Position numbers and translations under genes: made by a program. From JAGQVA01 sp041391725 (lineage in GTDB: Bacteria; Bacteroidota; Bacteroidia; J057), in the NCBI GenBank assembly GCA_041391725.1, contig JAWKNL010000008.1:124001-188000 (forward strand): a stretch of DNA of 64,000 bases. The letters run 5' to 3'. Positions 26,926-36,497 of the stretch are shown one piece after another. The notes under the pieces are model-generated. The model had not been told where the DNA came from, searched no databases, and saw only the letters and a program-made list of their open reading frames with translations. Every line of letters starts with the position of its first letter. Position 1 is the stretch's first letter.

Positions 26926-29121
26926 GTGAACGAGCATACGGCGATTACACAGGATACGGAATTAACGCAGGCGTTAAAAAGGTATTTCGGATATGATTCT
27001 TTCAGAGGAAAGCAGGAAGTAGTAATAAGAAACGTGCTGGCAAAGAAAAATACCTTTGTCATCATGCCTACCGGCGCAGGTAAATCGCTGTGTTATCAGC
27101 TCCCTGCTGTCATAATGGAAGGAACCGCACTGGTGATTTCTCCGCTGATTGCCCTGATGAAAAACCAGGTAGATCAACTTCAGGCTTTTGGTATTGAGGC
27201 TGGTTTTCTCAATAGCAGTATGTCCAGGGCTGATTATGACGCAGTAAAGCAAAAGGTCCTGAGCCGAACCCTCAAACTTCTCTATGTAGCCCCCGAATCA
27301 CTGGTCAAAGATGAGTTCATAGACTTCCTGCGTCAGGCAAAGGTGAGTTTTATGGCTGTCGATGAGGCGCACTGTATCTCCGAATGGGGACACGATTTCC
27401 GCCCCGAATACCGCCGCATACGCGAAATGCTCATCCAGCTTGGCTCCGTTCCGGTTGTTGCCCTTACCGCTACCGCCACACCTAAAGTAAGACAGGACAT
27501 TATTCAGAACCTCCACATAGAAGGGGCAGATGTATTTATCACCAGCTTTAACCGCAAAAACCTCTATTACGAAATCAGGCCCAAAGTAAGCCCTTCGCAC
27601 GCAACCACCGAAATCATCAAGTATGTAAAACAACACTCCGGAAAATCTGGCATTATCTATTGCCTCAGCCGCCGGAAAGTAGAGGAAAATGCTGAAATAC
27701 TCAATGTAAACGGTATTAAAGCTGTACCCTATCACGCAGGCCTCGACTCTGCGACCCGTACCAAACATCAGGATATGTTTCTCAATGAGGACGTGCAGGT
27801 CGTCGTGGCTACCATCGCCTTCGGAATGGGAATCGACAAACCTGACGTCAGGTATGTGATCCACTATGATGTTCCCAAAAGTATAGAAAGTTATTATCAG
27901 GAAACAGGAAGAGCCGGGCGTGACGGACTCGAAGGCAACTGTATCCTCTTTTATGACTTCAACGATATCGTCAAACTAGAGAAGTTTATGAAAGATAAAC
28001 CCGTGAGCGAACGCGAATCGGGTAAACACCTTCTCTACGAAATGGCGGCTTTCTCCGAATCGGGTACCTGCCGCCGCAAAATGATGCTGCATTATTTCGG
28101 AGAATCTTTTGAAAGAGAAACCTGCGGCGAAATGTGCGATAACTGCCGCTACCCCAAAGAAACCTTCTCTGCCGAAAAATATATCTCCATCGCCCTCAAT
28201 GCCGTAACCTCCGTCAACGAAAAGTTTGCCCTTACCCACCTGATCAATCTTATCCGCGGAAGCATCAACCAGCAAATTAATCTCTATGAGCATGAAAAGC
28301 TGGATGTCTATGGCAAAGGCAAAGACCTCGATGAAAAACAATGGAAGTCCATTTTCAATCAGCTCATTGTCAATGACTTCCTCATAAAGGATATTGAAGA
28401 TTACGGAGTTATCAAACTTGGCAAAAACAGCAGCGAGTTTATCCGTAACCCTTATCCCATCAAACTGATCAAATTCCAGGATTTCGAACAACTCAAAAGT
28501 GCAACTACGCCTATTGAGGACTTCAAAACCTATGATACCATTCTCTTCGACAAACTCAAGGCCCTCCGCAAAAAACTGGCTAAAGAAAAGGGCATTCCTC
28601 CTTATGTCATTTTCCAGGATCCTTCCCTCGAAGATATGTCAACCAAATATCCGCTCTCGATCGATGAGTTTCAGAATATCACCGGCGTAGGAAGAGGAAA
28701 AGCACAGAAATTTGCAGCGCCCTTTATCAAACTCATCAAAGATTATGTGGAAGCCAACAATATCGAGCGAATGACCGATGTCGTGGTCAAATCCACTGCC
28801 CGAAAATCGATGAACAAGCTGTTTATCATTCAACATGTGGACAGAAGAACCCCACTCGATGAGATCGCCGAACTAAAAGGAATGGAATTTGGAGAATTGC
28901 TCGAAAACCTCGAACAAATCGTTTATTCCGGAACCAAACTGAATCTCGATTATTATATCGAAGACCGGGTGGATGAAGAAAAAATCGAGGAAATTTTTGA
29001 TTATTTTATGAGCTCAGAAACTGATAGTATTGATGAAGCAGAAAACGAACTCGGAGGAAAGTATGAGCGGGAAGAAATTCAGCTCGTAAGAATCAAGTTT
29101 ATTTCTGAAGTAGCCAACTAG
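26926..29121 (+). CDS. recQ: ATP-dependent DNA helicase RecQ
   Basis: 731 residues from the GTG at 26926; a TTG at 26890 is the alternative, and no ATG fits. 3'-5' helicase for replication-fork repair and recombination. Motif I MPTGAGKSLCYQLP; motif II DEAH; the RecQ loop CISEWGHDFRPEY; motif IV-VI VVATIAFGMGIDKPDVR and QETGRAGRDG. The zinc-binding cluster (CRRKMMLHYFG...CGEMCDNC) is followed by a winged-helix RQC domain, an HRDC domain (about 525-605, ALRKKLAKEKGIPPYVIF) and a C-terminal helical extension common in Bacteroidota RecQ. The 184-residue gene downstream (26-base gap) is likely co-transcribed. Confidence 0.96.
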   Translation: MNEHTAITQDTELTQALKRYFGYDSFRGKQEVVIRNVLAKKNTFVIMPTGAGKSLCYQLPAVIMEGTALVISPLIALMKNQVDQLQAFGIEAGFLNSSMSRADYDAVKQKVLSRTLKLLYVAPESLVKDEFIDFLRQAKVSFMAVDEAHCISEWGHDFRPEYRRIREMLIQLGSVPVVALTATATPKVRQDIIQNLHIEGADVFITSFNRKNLYYEIRPKVSPSHATTEIIKYVKQHSGKSGIIYCLSRRKVEENAEILNVNGIKAVPYHAGLDSATRTKHQDMFLNEDVQVVVATIAFGMGIDKPDVRYVIHYDVPKSIESYYQETGRAGRDGLEGNCILFYDFNDIVKLEKFMKDKPVSERESGKHLLYEMAAFSESGTCRRKMMLHYFGESFERETCGEMCDNCRYPKETFSAEKYISIALNAVTSVNEKFALTHLINLIRGSINQQINLYEHEKLDVYGKGKDLDEKQWKSIFNQLIVNDFLIKDIEDYGVIKLGKNSSEFIRNPYPIKLIKFQDFEQLKSATTPIEDFKTYDTILFDKLKALRKKLAKEKGIPPYVIFQDPSLEDMSTKYPLSIDEFQNITGVGRGKAQKFAAPFIKLIKDYVEANNIERMTDVVVKSTARKSMNKLFIIQHVDRRTPLDEIAELKGMEFGELLENLEQIVYSGTKLNLDYYIEDRVDEEKIEEIFDYFMSSETDSIDEAENELGGKYEREEIQLVRIKFISEVAN

Positions 29122-29147
29122 CCTATATTTTTATAAAAATTATCTAC

Positions 29148-29702
29148 ATGGATATTGTTAAAGAATTAGACCAGCTCGAAGACAAGTTTTACGGCGACTG
29201 GGAAGAAGACAAAGAAGCACTGATTGCAGCTTTAAGGCCTATTCACCTTAAAGCACGGGAAAGCAAAGATTCCTTCAACCGGTTTGTGGTACAAACAGCA
29301 GAGCGGTTTGGCGGCGCCTATATTCCCTTTCTTTTCTGGGAAAAAATATCTGATTTTCTCGATGAACCGGAAGAGCGCGCTTACCTCCATGAACTGATCC
29401 GCATCTTTATCAGCAGCAATTTTGAAGAAGAAGAGCAAATGAGCATGAAACCACTGCTGGTAACTTATTTTGCAAAAGAGAAAGAATTTGAGCTTGGCAA
29501 AATCCGCGCCCTCGTTGTGGACAAGTCTCACCCGGCGGTAAAAGATTATTTTTACAAGCTCATGAGCTTTGTCGAAAAAAACCAACGCGCAACAGAGATG
29601 TACACCGAAAAGTTTATGCTTCTCAAGCATGTACACCCTGATTTTGAACTGCTGGGAATGCCCATTACCCAACTAAAAGAAAAACTGGAAGGCGCCTATT
29701 AA
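29148..29702 (+). CDS. conserved-looking protein of unknown function downstream of recQ
   Basis: 184 residues, not recognised. It is soluble, acidic in the first half, mainly helical (long runs such as FEEEEQMSM and YFYKLMSFVEKNQ), and has no signal peptide or membrane segment. Good coding appearance: clear ATG, terminator directly after the stop. The 26-base gap puts it in the recQ transcript, but a shared role cannot be shown. I do not assign a function. Confidence 0.7.
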   Translation: MDIVKELDQLEDKFYGDWEEDKEALIAALRPIHLKARESKDSFNRFVVQTAERFGGAYIPFLFWEKISDFLDEPEERAYLHELIRIFISSNFEEEEQMSMKPLLVTYFAKEKEFELGKIRALVVDKSHPAVKDYFYKLMSFVEKNQRATEMYTEKFMLLKHVHPDFELLGMPITQLKEKLEGAY

Positions 29703-29722
29703 GGCTTTTCCTTCGTTGACCT

Positions 29723-29754
29723 GCCGGCAGCATTACCCTGCCGGCTTTTTTTTT
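29723..29754 (+). terminator. rho-independent terminator after the recQ operon
   Basis: Perfect 8-base stem (29723-29730 with 29738-29745), 7-base loop, nine T (29746-29754). Confidence 0.93.
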
Positions 29755-30308
29755 GCACCAACTGCGAAATAAAAGATGACCATTTGCGCAATTTTTTCTC
29801 TTAAATCGCAATGGCGAAAAGTATAAAAAATTGATAATCAGGATATTAAATCCCAAAACACAACTCCTTTATGGAAAATATCCGGCAATTTCTGCAAAAC
29901 ACGGCATGTTAGATTTTGGGGAAAATCGGCTGATTAATCGGAATAAGCCGTCTTCTTCCGCAAAAAATTTTTTCCGCTTCTTCCGAAGATTTCCAGCCAC
30001 AGACAAAGCTAAAACCTGATATTGATTCAATAATTGTATTTTCTTTGCAGCACACAAGGTGGAGCCAAAAGTAACAATTATCGGAAATTAATGGTTTTTC
30101 CGGTGGCTGGCTGCAAATCATAAGCAAGGCATGTCTGTTTCGGTTTAATCAGGAAAAATTTCCCTTTCCGAATCACCTGATTTTCACACATATACATTGG
30201 CAACAAAAAAAGCACTGACAAAAGGCATTTTGAAGGGTTGCACAGCGATGAAAAAAGTCAATGTAATATCTCGAATGCCAATCATTCAGATTAGTGAATC
30301 CATACCTA
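29755..30308. other. gene-free AT-rich stretch
   Basis: About 550 bases with no convincing reading frame on either strand; the short frames that exist have no family-like features. Visible structure is limited to an inverted repeat AATCAGG (30147-30153) / CCTGATT (30176-30182) and A/T runs. It separates the recQ operon from an LRR gene and may be decayed sequence. Confidence 0.6.
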
Positions 30309-30316
30309 TATATTTG
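30309..30316 (+). promoter_or_regulatory. -7 promoter element TATATTTG for the LRR gene
   Basis: Exact TAnnTTTG match 33 bases before the ATG at 30350. Confidence 0.55.
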
Positions 30317-30349
30317 ACACACTGCAATGAATAATATGCAGCGGTCATT

Positions 30350-30907
30350 ATGGTATCAAAGCTGATATCCCTCCGAAACTGGTGGGAGTCCCTTGACGAT
30401 AACTGGCAGGAACTGATCATGGATCAACTTGAGCTGAATGGATGCTTTTCTGAAGCAGATATTGAGTTTGTGTTGACACTTACAGAGCTCGATTGTAGCG
30501 GAACTGCCATTACTGACCTTGCTCCGGTTGCTGCCCTTACGCAACTTCAATCTATTGATATCAGCAGAACGAAAGTTTCTGATCTGACACCGCTATTACA
30601 ACTTCCTCACCTGCGGGAGCTACACGCGTCTTTCTGCACCAGTTTTGACCTTTCGGTGCTGGAGCGAATGCCCCAGTTGGAAATTCTGGATATTTCCTAC
30701 CCCAGAGCGCTTGCTGCGCGGCTTCCTGACCTGAGTTTTATGGCAAACCTCCGGGAACTGTACTGCAATGCGTGCGGGCAGACAAGCGTCATCCCCTTTA
30801 TAACGGCCTCCCGCCTGGAAGTGGTTTGCGCGTTTTTTAATCCCATTTCGCGGGAAGAAGTGGATGCGTACCGGGAAATTACGCCAGGAAGCCGGTTGCT
30901 GATTTAG
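30350..30907 (+). CDS. small leucine-rich-repeat protein
   Basis: 185 residues, no signal peptide. After an N-terminal helical cap (RNWWESLDDNWQELIMDQL) come about five internalin-type LRR units of ~22 residues: LTLTELDCSGTAITDLAPVA, LTQLQSIDISRTKVSDLTPL, LPHLRELHASFC, MPQLEILDISYP, MANLRELYCNAC. Such proteins are protein-protein binding modules; this one should be cytoplasmic. It stands alone behind a 550-base gene-free stretch and its own promoter, and it meets rsfS tail to tail. Partner and role unknown. LRR proteins beginning with a similar WxxLDDxWQ cap are common as paralogues in some Bacteroidota, which is family recollection rather than a search result. Confidence 0.8.
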   Translation: MVSKLISLRNWWESLDDNWQELIMDQLELNGCFSEADIEFVLTLTELDCSGTAITDLAPVAALTQLQSIDISRTKVSDLTPLLQLPHLRELHASFCTSFDLSVLERMPQLEILDISYPRALAARLPDLSFMANLRELYCNACGQTSVIPFITASRLEVVCAFFNPISREEVDAYREITPGSRLLI

Positions 30908-30914
30908 ACTGGAT

Positions 30915-31274
30915 TTATTCGATCCATTCTGACCGGGCATCGCCCCACAAATCTTCCAGCCGGTAAAACGAGCGTTTTTCGCGCATAAAAATATGCACGA
31001 CGATCGTGCCATAGTCAAGCAGCACCCATTCACCGTGTTGTAACCCTTCTTTTGAAATAGGTTTTTCCCCTACTTCACTCATAAATTTCATCACAGATTC
31101 GGCCAGTGACTGGACATGGCGGTCGGAGGTACCCGTACAAATCACAAAATAATCAGTAACTGCGCCGTCAATCTTTCGAAGATCCATCTTCACGATATCC
31201 TGCCCTTTGATTTCCTGAAGGCCTTTGACGGCTACATGGGAGAGGGATTTTGCATCCAGTAAAACTTTTGTCAT
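30915..31274 (-). CDS. rsfS: ribosome silencing factor RsfS
   Basis: 119 residues, usual length. It binds ribosomal protein uL14 and keeps the subunits apart when nutrients are low. The family core is clear: VDLRKIDGAVTDYFVICTG-like stretch with GTSDRHVQSLAESV and GEWVLLDYGTIVVHIFM, ending with the RSFYRLEDLWGDA motif. Divergent from birA with a 73-base gap containing the palindrome TTAAATTTAA, as is common for this gene pair in Bacteroidota. Confidence 0.96.
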   Translation of the reverse strand: MTKVLLDAKSLSHVAVKGLQEIKGQDIVKMDLRKIDGAVTDYFVICTGTSDRHVQSLAESVMKFMSEVGEKPISKEGLQHGEWVLLDYGTIVVHIFMREKRSFYRLEDLWGDARSEWIE

Positions 31275-31347
31275 CCAGTAGTATTATATGTGTTACAGGT
31301 TTTTGATTAAATTTAAGCCTTAATTCATAAAATAAAAATCCGGCACC

Positions 31348-32103
31348 ATGCCAGAGCGCATTTTTACGGGAAAAAACCGTATTGATCTCCCCGAATTTCC
31401 CTCTACGAATCGTTATGCCAGTGAGTTGCTTCCTTCCTCCCCTCCGGAAGGTACACTTATCACTGTAGTAAACCAGACAGAAGGAAAAGGACAAAAAGGC
31501 AATACCTGGCATACAAAGCCCGGACAAAACCTCACTTTCAGCGTTATTTTTTACCCCGACTTCCTTTCTCCCGAAAAAGTATTTATGCTGAGTAAGGTAG
31601 CAAGTCTCGCCGTCAGAGATACCATCGCGTCTTTCCTGCCCATGGAAGATGTGTGGGTAAAGTGGCCCAATGATATTCTCCTCAATAAAAAAAAGGTGGC
31701 GGGAATTCTGATCGAAAACCAACTGGAGGGCATGACCATACGTTCGTGTGTAATGGGTATCGGATTAAATGTCAACCAACGGGCCTTCCCTCCCGAAATT
31801 GAAAATAAAGCCGTATCCATGCGATCTTTTTCTGATAAAGATTTTGACCTGGAGAAGGTTCTCCAATCACTGCTTTCCCATCTCGAAGCAAATTATCTTT
31901 CGCTCAGACAGGGAAGCGCGGATAATATCAACCGGGCCTATTTCAGGCACCTCTACGGCTATCAGGAGCCGGTAAAAATGATCTTTGACAATCGAACCAT
32001 TACCACTTCCGTTGCAGGCGTAAGTCCTGCCGGAAAGCTCGCCCTGCAGTTTGGCGACAAACTGCGTTATTTTGATTTTAAGGAAATCGAATTTGTACTC
32101 TGA
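31348..32103 (+). CDS. birA: biotin--[acetyl-CoA-carboxylase] ligase
   Basis: 251 residues: catalytic and C-terminal domains only, without the N-terminal DNA-binding domain of E. coli BirA, so it should not be a repressor. It attaches biotin to carrier proteins via biotinyl-AMP. Motifs: FPSTNRYASELL near the start, GKGQKGNTWHTKPGQNLTFS (the biotin/ATP loop, GRGRxGRxW-type), VKWPNDILLNKKKVAGIL, and GIGLNVNQ. A C-terminal SH3-like domain follows. Thirteen bases before coaX. Confidence 0.95.
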   Translation: MPERIFTGKNRIDLPEFPSTNRYASELLPSSPPEGTLITVVNQTEGKGQKGNTWHTKPGQNLTFSVIFYPDFLSPEKVFMLSKVASLAVRDTIASFLPMEDVWVKWPNDILLNKKKVAGILIENQLEGMTIRSCVMGIGLNVNQRAFPPEIENKAVSMRSFSDKDFDLEKVLQSLLSHLEANYLSLRQGSADNINRAYFRHLYGYQEPVKMIFDNRTITTSVAGVSPAGKLALQFGDKLRYFDFKEIEFVL

Positions 32104-32115
32104 AACCCGACCCCA

Positions 32116-32868
32116 TTGATACTGGCAATAGACATAGGAAATACCCGCACCAAACTTGGATTATTCCGGGACGGGCAAATGGTTCACACGTGGAATGTCT
32201 CCTCATCTGATCTGGAAACTGCTATACCTGCCTGCCTGGCAGAAGTGCACGTTTCGGAAAGCCTGGAATGCGGATGGATCAGTGTGGGACAGATTGCCGA
32301 AATTGGCATATTCCCCTTTTGGACCAGGCTTCCTTATCAAGTCAATCTCCACCAGATCACCATATCCGACCCATTGCCGGTAAAAAACCATTATGCTACC
32401 CCACAGACCTTAGGCATAGACCGGATCGTAGCCGTAATCGGTGCGCGAACCCTCGCACCTGACAGCGCAGTCCTCGTGATTGATGCAGGCACAGCCCTTA
32501 CCTATGATGTGGCAACCGCCGATGGCATTTACCTTGGCGGAGGAATCGCACCGGGCGTCAATATGCGGTTTAAAGCGCTTCATTCTTTTACGGCAAGATT
32601 ACCGCTGGCAGAGTCGGAAACTGAAGTTCCGCTGGTGGGAGACAGTACCATTAGTTCCATCCGCACAGGCGTGATAAACGGGATGCGGGCAGAAATTTCG
32701 GGGATGACTGACCAGTACCATGCAACCTTTGGCGACCCGTTTTCCGTCTTCCTTACCGGCGGAGATGCACATCTTTTTGAAAATCATTTGAAAAACCTCA
32801 ATTTTGCAGACACTTTTCTAACCCTTAAAGGGATAAACCATATTCTGACCTTCAAAAAACCCTTATGA
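32116..32868 (+). CDS. coaX: type III pantothenate kinase
   Basis: 250 residues from a TTG at 32116 that gives the family start MILAIDIGNTRTKLG. First step of coenzyme A synthesis (pantothenate to 4'-phosphopantothenate). ASKHA-fold motifs: DIGNTR (phosphate 1), GIDRIVAVIGA, VIDAGTALTYDVA (phosphate 2) and GGGIAPGVNMR; a C-terminal TGGDA completes the site. It overlaps the following membrane-protein gene by four bases (ATGA). Confidence 0.95.
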   Translation: MILAIDIGNTRTKLGLFRDGQMVHTWNVSSSDLETAIPACLAEVHVSESLECGWISVGQIAEIGIFPFWTRLPYQVNLHQITISDPLPVKNHYATPQTLGIDRIVAVIGARTLAPDSAVLVIDAGTALTYDVATADGIYLGGGIAPGVNMRFKALHSFTARLPLAESETEVPLVGDSTISSIRTGVINGMRAEISGMTDQYHATFGDPFSVFLTGGDAHLFENHLKNLNFADTFLTLKGINHILTFKKPL

Positions 32869-34169
32869 ACAGGAGACGATTTGCAGTTGTTTGGATTTGC
32901 CAGCTATTTCTGGTTTGTTCCCTCCATGCGCAGGAATTGACCCTCAGTCCCTATTCCCGCTACGGAATCGGTGATATTATGAGCACCACAACAACCCGAA
33001 ATGCCGGTATGGGAGGTATTGGCGTTGCTTCAGACAACTATTTTTCCATCAACAGGGTGAACCCGGCTTCTTATGGCGATCTGGTATTTACCACGTTTGA
33101 TATTTCGGCCTTTGGCCAGTTTAGCGGACTCAAATCTCAAACCAATAAAGAAAACCAGTTTACCGCCGGATTTCACGATATCGGGTTTGGGTTCCCTTCC
33201 AATAAAAGCCTGGTACTGGTCATGGGATTTGCCCCTTTCAGTTCAGTGGGATACAAAATTGTGGATTTAAAAAACATCCAACTGGGCGATTCGTCCTATG
33301 TGCAGGAAACCCAGTACAGCGCCGAAGGTGGCATCAACCAGGCGTATCTGGGTGCTGCCCTGCGACTATGGAAAAGAAAAATCAGAATTGGCGTAAATGC
33401 CAGTTACCTCTTCGGCAATTCCAGCTACAACTGGCTTCTTCTCCTTCGCAACGCCGACTCAACAGTTGTAGAAAATTTTCAGGTGATCACCACCACCCGC
33501 GATGTCTATATCAAAGGCGTAAACAGTCAGTTTGGCTTTATCTATCAGGATACGATCAATAAAAAGAACAATATCCTTTTCCGCTTAGGGGCCTCCGGCG
33601 ATTACAGCCTGAATCTCAAAGGCGACAGGGTTACGGAGTTTGACAATGGCACAGTCCTCGACACTACCAGCAAAGGTTTTCAGACAGGTGATATTGTCAT
33701 TCCTTCCAATATCGGTGTGGGATTCATGGTCAACAGACCGGGATATTGGTCGGTAGGGGCCGATGTCAGGTACAGAAACTGGGAAAATTTTCAGTATTTT
33801 GATGACCCGGTATCGCTTGGTAAGGAAATGCGCTTTTCCGCCGGTGCAGAATTTTCGCCCAATCCCAATTCTCAAAAATTTCTCGAAAGGGTAAACTACC
33901 GGTTTGGCGCCTACTGGCAACAGACTTACCTTCAGTTGGAAGAAAGCCCCATTCAGGATATGGGTATCACTCTGGGGATCGGCATCCCCGCAGGGCTCAA
34001 AGGCAATTCCCGCCTCAACCAGGGCAGGGCCACTTCACGAATCAACCTCAGCGCCGAAATCGGCCGGAGAGGAAATACTTCTACCCAGCCATTGCAGGAG
34101 TTGTACGCCCGTATCAGACTGGGTTTCAGCCTCAACGACCGTTGGTTTATCCGCAGAGTTGTAGATTAA
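32865..34169 (+). CDS. outer-membrane beta-barrel protein downstream of coaX
   Basis: 434 residues; signal peptide (MNRRRFAVVWICQLFLVCSLHAQ), then LTLSPYSRYGIGDI and long alternating beta strands throughout, with YRFGAYWQQTYLQL and a C-terminal GFSLNDRWFIRRVVD. The shape is that of a FadL/OmpP1-like or PorV-like barrel. A gene of this kind follows coaX in many Bacteroidota, so the placement looks conserved (family recollection). Overlap with coaX suggests translational coupling. Cargo or substrate unknown. Confidence 0.8.
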   Translation: MNRRRFAVVWICQLFLVCSLHAQELTLSPYSRYGIGDIMSTTTTRNAGMGGIGVASDNYFSINRVNPASYGDLVFTTFDISAFGQFSGLKSQTNKENQFTAGFHDIGFGFPSNKSLVLVMGFAPFSSVGYKIVDLKNIQLGDSSYVQETQYSAEGGINQAYLGAALRLWKRKIRIGVNASYLFGNSSYNWLLLLRNADSTVVENFQVITTTRDVYIKGVNSQFGFIYQDTINKKNNILFRLGASGDYSLNLKGDRVTEFDNGTVLDTTSKGFQTGDIVIPSNIGVGFMVNRPGYWSVGADVRYRNWENFQYFDDPVSLGKEMRFSAGAEFSPNPNSQKFLERVNYRFGAYWQQTYLQLEESPIQDMGITLGIGIPAGLKGNSRLNQGRATSRINLSAEIGRRGNTSTQPLQELYARIRLGFSLNDRWFIRRVVD

Positions 34170-34174
34170 TCCTT

Positions 34175-35053
34175 ATGAAACTACTCACTCCGGAAAATTT
34201 TCCCGACTACGAGCTGATTGACAGCGGAAACGGCGAGAAGCTGGAGCGGTTTGGAAAATATATCCTGATCCGCCCCGAGCCGCAGGCTGTATGGAGCAAA
34301 AGCCTTCAGGAAAATGACTGGAAAAAAATGGCGCACGCCCGCTTTATGCAGGAGGGCAGCCATTCGGGCAACTGGGACAAAATCAAGCCCATTCCCGATC
34401 AATGGTATGTCTCCTACTCCTGCAAAAAGGCAAATCTCAGGTTCCGCCTCGGGCTGACTGCCTTTAAGCACGTGGGCATTTTCCCTGAGCAGGCGGTAAA
34501 CTGGGATTTTATCTACGAATCGGCCCGAAGCATACCCCAGTGCAGGGTGCTCAACCTCTTTGCTTACACCGGGGGCGCTTCGCTTGCAGCAAGCGCTGCC
34601 GGAGCCGACGTCATCCATTGTGATTCGGTCAAAAATGTGCTCAACTGGGCCAACCATAATATGCAGTCGAGCGGACTCGACGGCATCCGGTGGCTACTCG
34701 AAGACGCTTTCAAATATACCCGCAGAGAAGCCCGGAGAGGAAATACCTTCCACGGCATTATCCTCGACCCGCCCGCCTACGGCCACGGCCCTAAAGGCGA
34801 GAAGTGGAAACTCGAAGACATGATCAACGAACTGGCAGAGAGTGTGGCTGCCATTCTGGACAAAGAGCGGTTTTTTCTGGTGTTCAATAGCTATTCTCTC
34901 GGATTTTCACCATTGGTCATCGAAAACCTCGTCAGCACGCATTTCAGCAACCAACTCAAAAAAACCAACCCCGAAAAAGGCGAACTTTATCTTCAGGAAC
35001 GCAGTGGGCGGAAACTACCGGCAGGGATATTTGTGCGGTTTTCGCATTCGTAA
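34175..35053 (+). CDS. class I SAM-dependent methyltransferase, RlmI/RlmK-like
   Basis: 292 residues from the ATG at 34175 (an earlier start inside the previous gene adds 11 unlikely residues). SAM-binding motif I VLNLFAYTGGASLAAS; acidic motif II end VIHCDSVK; catalytic motif IV ILDPPAYGHGPKGE; C-terminal FLVFNSYSLG. The pattern matches the large-subunit rRNA methyltransferases of the RlmI/RlmK group, but the PUA domain is absent: the N-terminal ~110 residues are a compact beta-rich OB-like part. Target base not predictable. Confidence 0.85.
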   Translation: MKLLTPENFPDYELIDSGNGEKLERFGKYILIRPEPQAVWSKSLQENDWKKMAHARFMQEGSHSGNWDKIKPIPDQWYVSYSCKKANLRFRLGLTAFKHVGIFPEQAVNWDFIYESARSIPQCRVLNLFAYTGGASLAASAAGADVIHCDSVKNVLNWANHNMQSSGLDGIRWLLEDAFKYTRREARRGNTFHGIILDPPAYGHGPKGEKWKLEDMINELAESVAAILDKERFFLVFNSYSLGFSPLVIENLVSTHFSNQLKKTNPEKGELYLQERSGRKLPAGIFVRFSHS

Positions 35054-35093
35054 AAAAAAATCAAATTTACTGGCATTTGTTATGCTTGCATAC

Positions 35094-35101
35094 TAAATTT
35101 G
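35094..35101 (+). promoter_or_regulatory. -7 promoter element TAAATTTG for the Fe-S operon
   Basis: Exact TAnnTTTG match 16 bases before the ATG at 35118. Confidence 0.5.
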
Positions 35102-35117
35102 GGCAAACCCAGGGACT

Positions 35118-36476
35118 ATGATCAGCCAGATAATTTTTTTACTACTCGCTGCCGCAGCCGTTGGATATTTTGGAATCCAGGTAAATGGTATCCGAAAAAA
35201 TATCAGCCTTGGCAGACCCGAAGACCGCTCGGATAATAAAAATGAACGATTCAGAAAAATGTTGCTGGTAGCGTTTGGGCAACAGAAAATGTTCCAGCGG
35301 GCACTTCCTGCGATTTTACATTTTTTTATTTACGCGGCTTTTCTACTCACTCAGATCGAGTTGATCGAAATTTTTGCCGACGGGCTGAGCGGCTCACACC
35401 GGATCTTCCGCCCGGCGCTCGGAGGATTTTATACTTTCCTCATTAGCTTTATCGAAGTGCTTTCATTCCTGGCACTGATTTCAACCCTCACCTTTCTGGC
35501 CCGGAGAAACCTGCTCAAAATTCCCCGTTTCCACAAAGACGAGATGACCGGATGGCCCAGGCTCGATGGGAATGTGATTCTTTACCTTGAGTTTCTCCTG
35601 ATCGCGTTTATCTTCACCATGAACGGTGCCGACGAAGTATTGTACAACCGGGGCCTTACCCATGCTGCCGGTGCTTCCGGAGCGGGAAGTTTTGGGTTTT
35701 CGCTCAGCCGTTGGCTGGGTCCTGCTGTCTTTGGAGGAGTAAGCAGCGAATCTACGCTTCACCTCCTGGAGCGTATTGGCTGGTGGGGACATATTATGGT
35801 GGTTTTTGGATTTTTGATTTACCTCCCCAAATCCAAACACTTCCACATCATCATGGCTTTCCCCAATACCTGGTACTCAAACCTCAGGCCCGCGGGTGAG
35901 TTCACTTCTCCTGTCAATATTCAGGAAGAAATCAGGGCCATTATGGATCCCTCCTATACACCGGCTCCCATCGAAAACCCGCCGCACAGGTTTGGTGCCA
36001 AAGATATCACTGATCTTTCCTGGAAAACCCTGATGGATGCTTATACCTGCACCGAATGCGGAAGGTGTACTGCTGTATGCCCTGCCAATCTCACCGGGAA
36101 AAAACTATCGCCCAGGAAAATCATGATGGATATCCGCGACAGGATGGAGGAGGTCAGCCTGCACAAACTTTCACCCGACGAAAACGGAGTCCTCACCGGC
36201 ACTGAACAAACGCCGGAGGCAGCTTCCCATACCTTGCTGGGACATTATGTAACCGAAGAAGAACTCAGAGCCTGCACTACCTGCAACGCCTGTGTGGACG
36301 CCTGTCCTGTCAATATAAATCCGGTAGTGCCGATTGTCGAAATGCGGCGATACCTGATTTTGGAAGAATCAAAAATGCCCGATGAATGGGCCTCCATGTC
36401 AGCCAATATTGAAAACAATGGCGCTCCCTGGGCCTTTCCCGCTGCGGACAGGTTCAACTGGTCTGAAGGTGTATAA
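35118..36476 (+). CDS. membrane-bound Fe-S protein, HdrC/NarI-like with two 4Fe-4S clusters
   Basis: 452 residues. About five membrane segments in the first ~260 residues (heme-b/quinone type), then a ferredoxin-like domain with two cluster motifs: CTECGRCTAVCPANLTG near 312 and CTTCNACVDACPVNIN near 385. It probably passes electrons between the partner encoded downstream and the quinone pool in the inner membrane. The pair of this gene and a CCG-domain gene (21 bases downstream) resembles heterodisulfide-reductase-like HdrDE and the Fe-S oxidoreductases beside ETF or acyl-CoA dehydrogenases. The actual electron donor is not in the window. Confidence 0.88.
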   Translation: MISQIIFLLLAAAAVGYFGIQVNGIRKNISLGRPEDRSDNKNERFRKMLLVAFGQQKMFQRALPAILHFFIYAAFLLTQIELIEIFADGLSGSHRIFRPALGGFYTFLISFIEVLSFLALISTLTFLARRNLLKIPRFHKDEMTGWPRLDGNVILYLEFLLIAFIFTMNGADEVLYNRGLTHAAGASGAGSFGFSLSRWLGPAVFGGVSSESTLHLLERIGWWGHIMVVFGFLIYLPKSKHFHIIMAFPNTWYSNLRPAGEFTSPVNIQEEIRAIMDPSYTPAPIENPPHRFGAKDITDLSWKTLMDAYTCTECGRCTAVCPANLTGKKLSPRKIMMDIRDRMEEVSLHKLSPDENGVLTGTEQTPEAASHTLLGHYVTEEELRACTTCNACVDACPVNINPVVPIVEMRRYLILEESKMPDEWASMSANIENNGAPWAFPAADRFNWSEGV

Positions 36477-36497
36477 ACGATTACCAATTTCTGTTTT

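Noticed and set aside
29831..30127. several 60-72-codon frames in the gap before the LRR gene
   Set aside because: They overlap each other on both strands, lack start signals and have no protein-like pattern.
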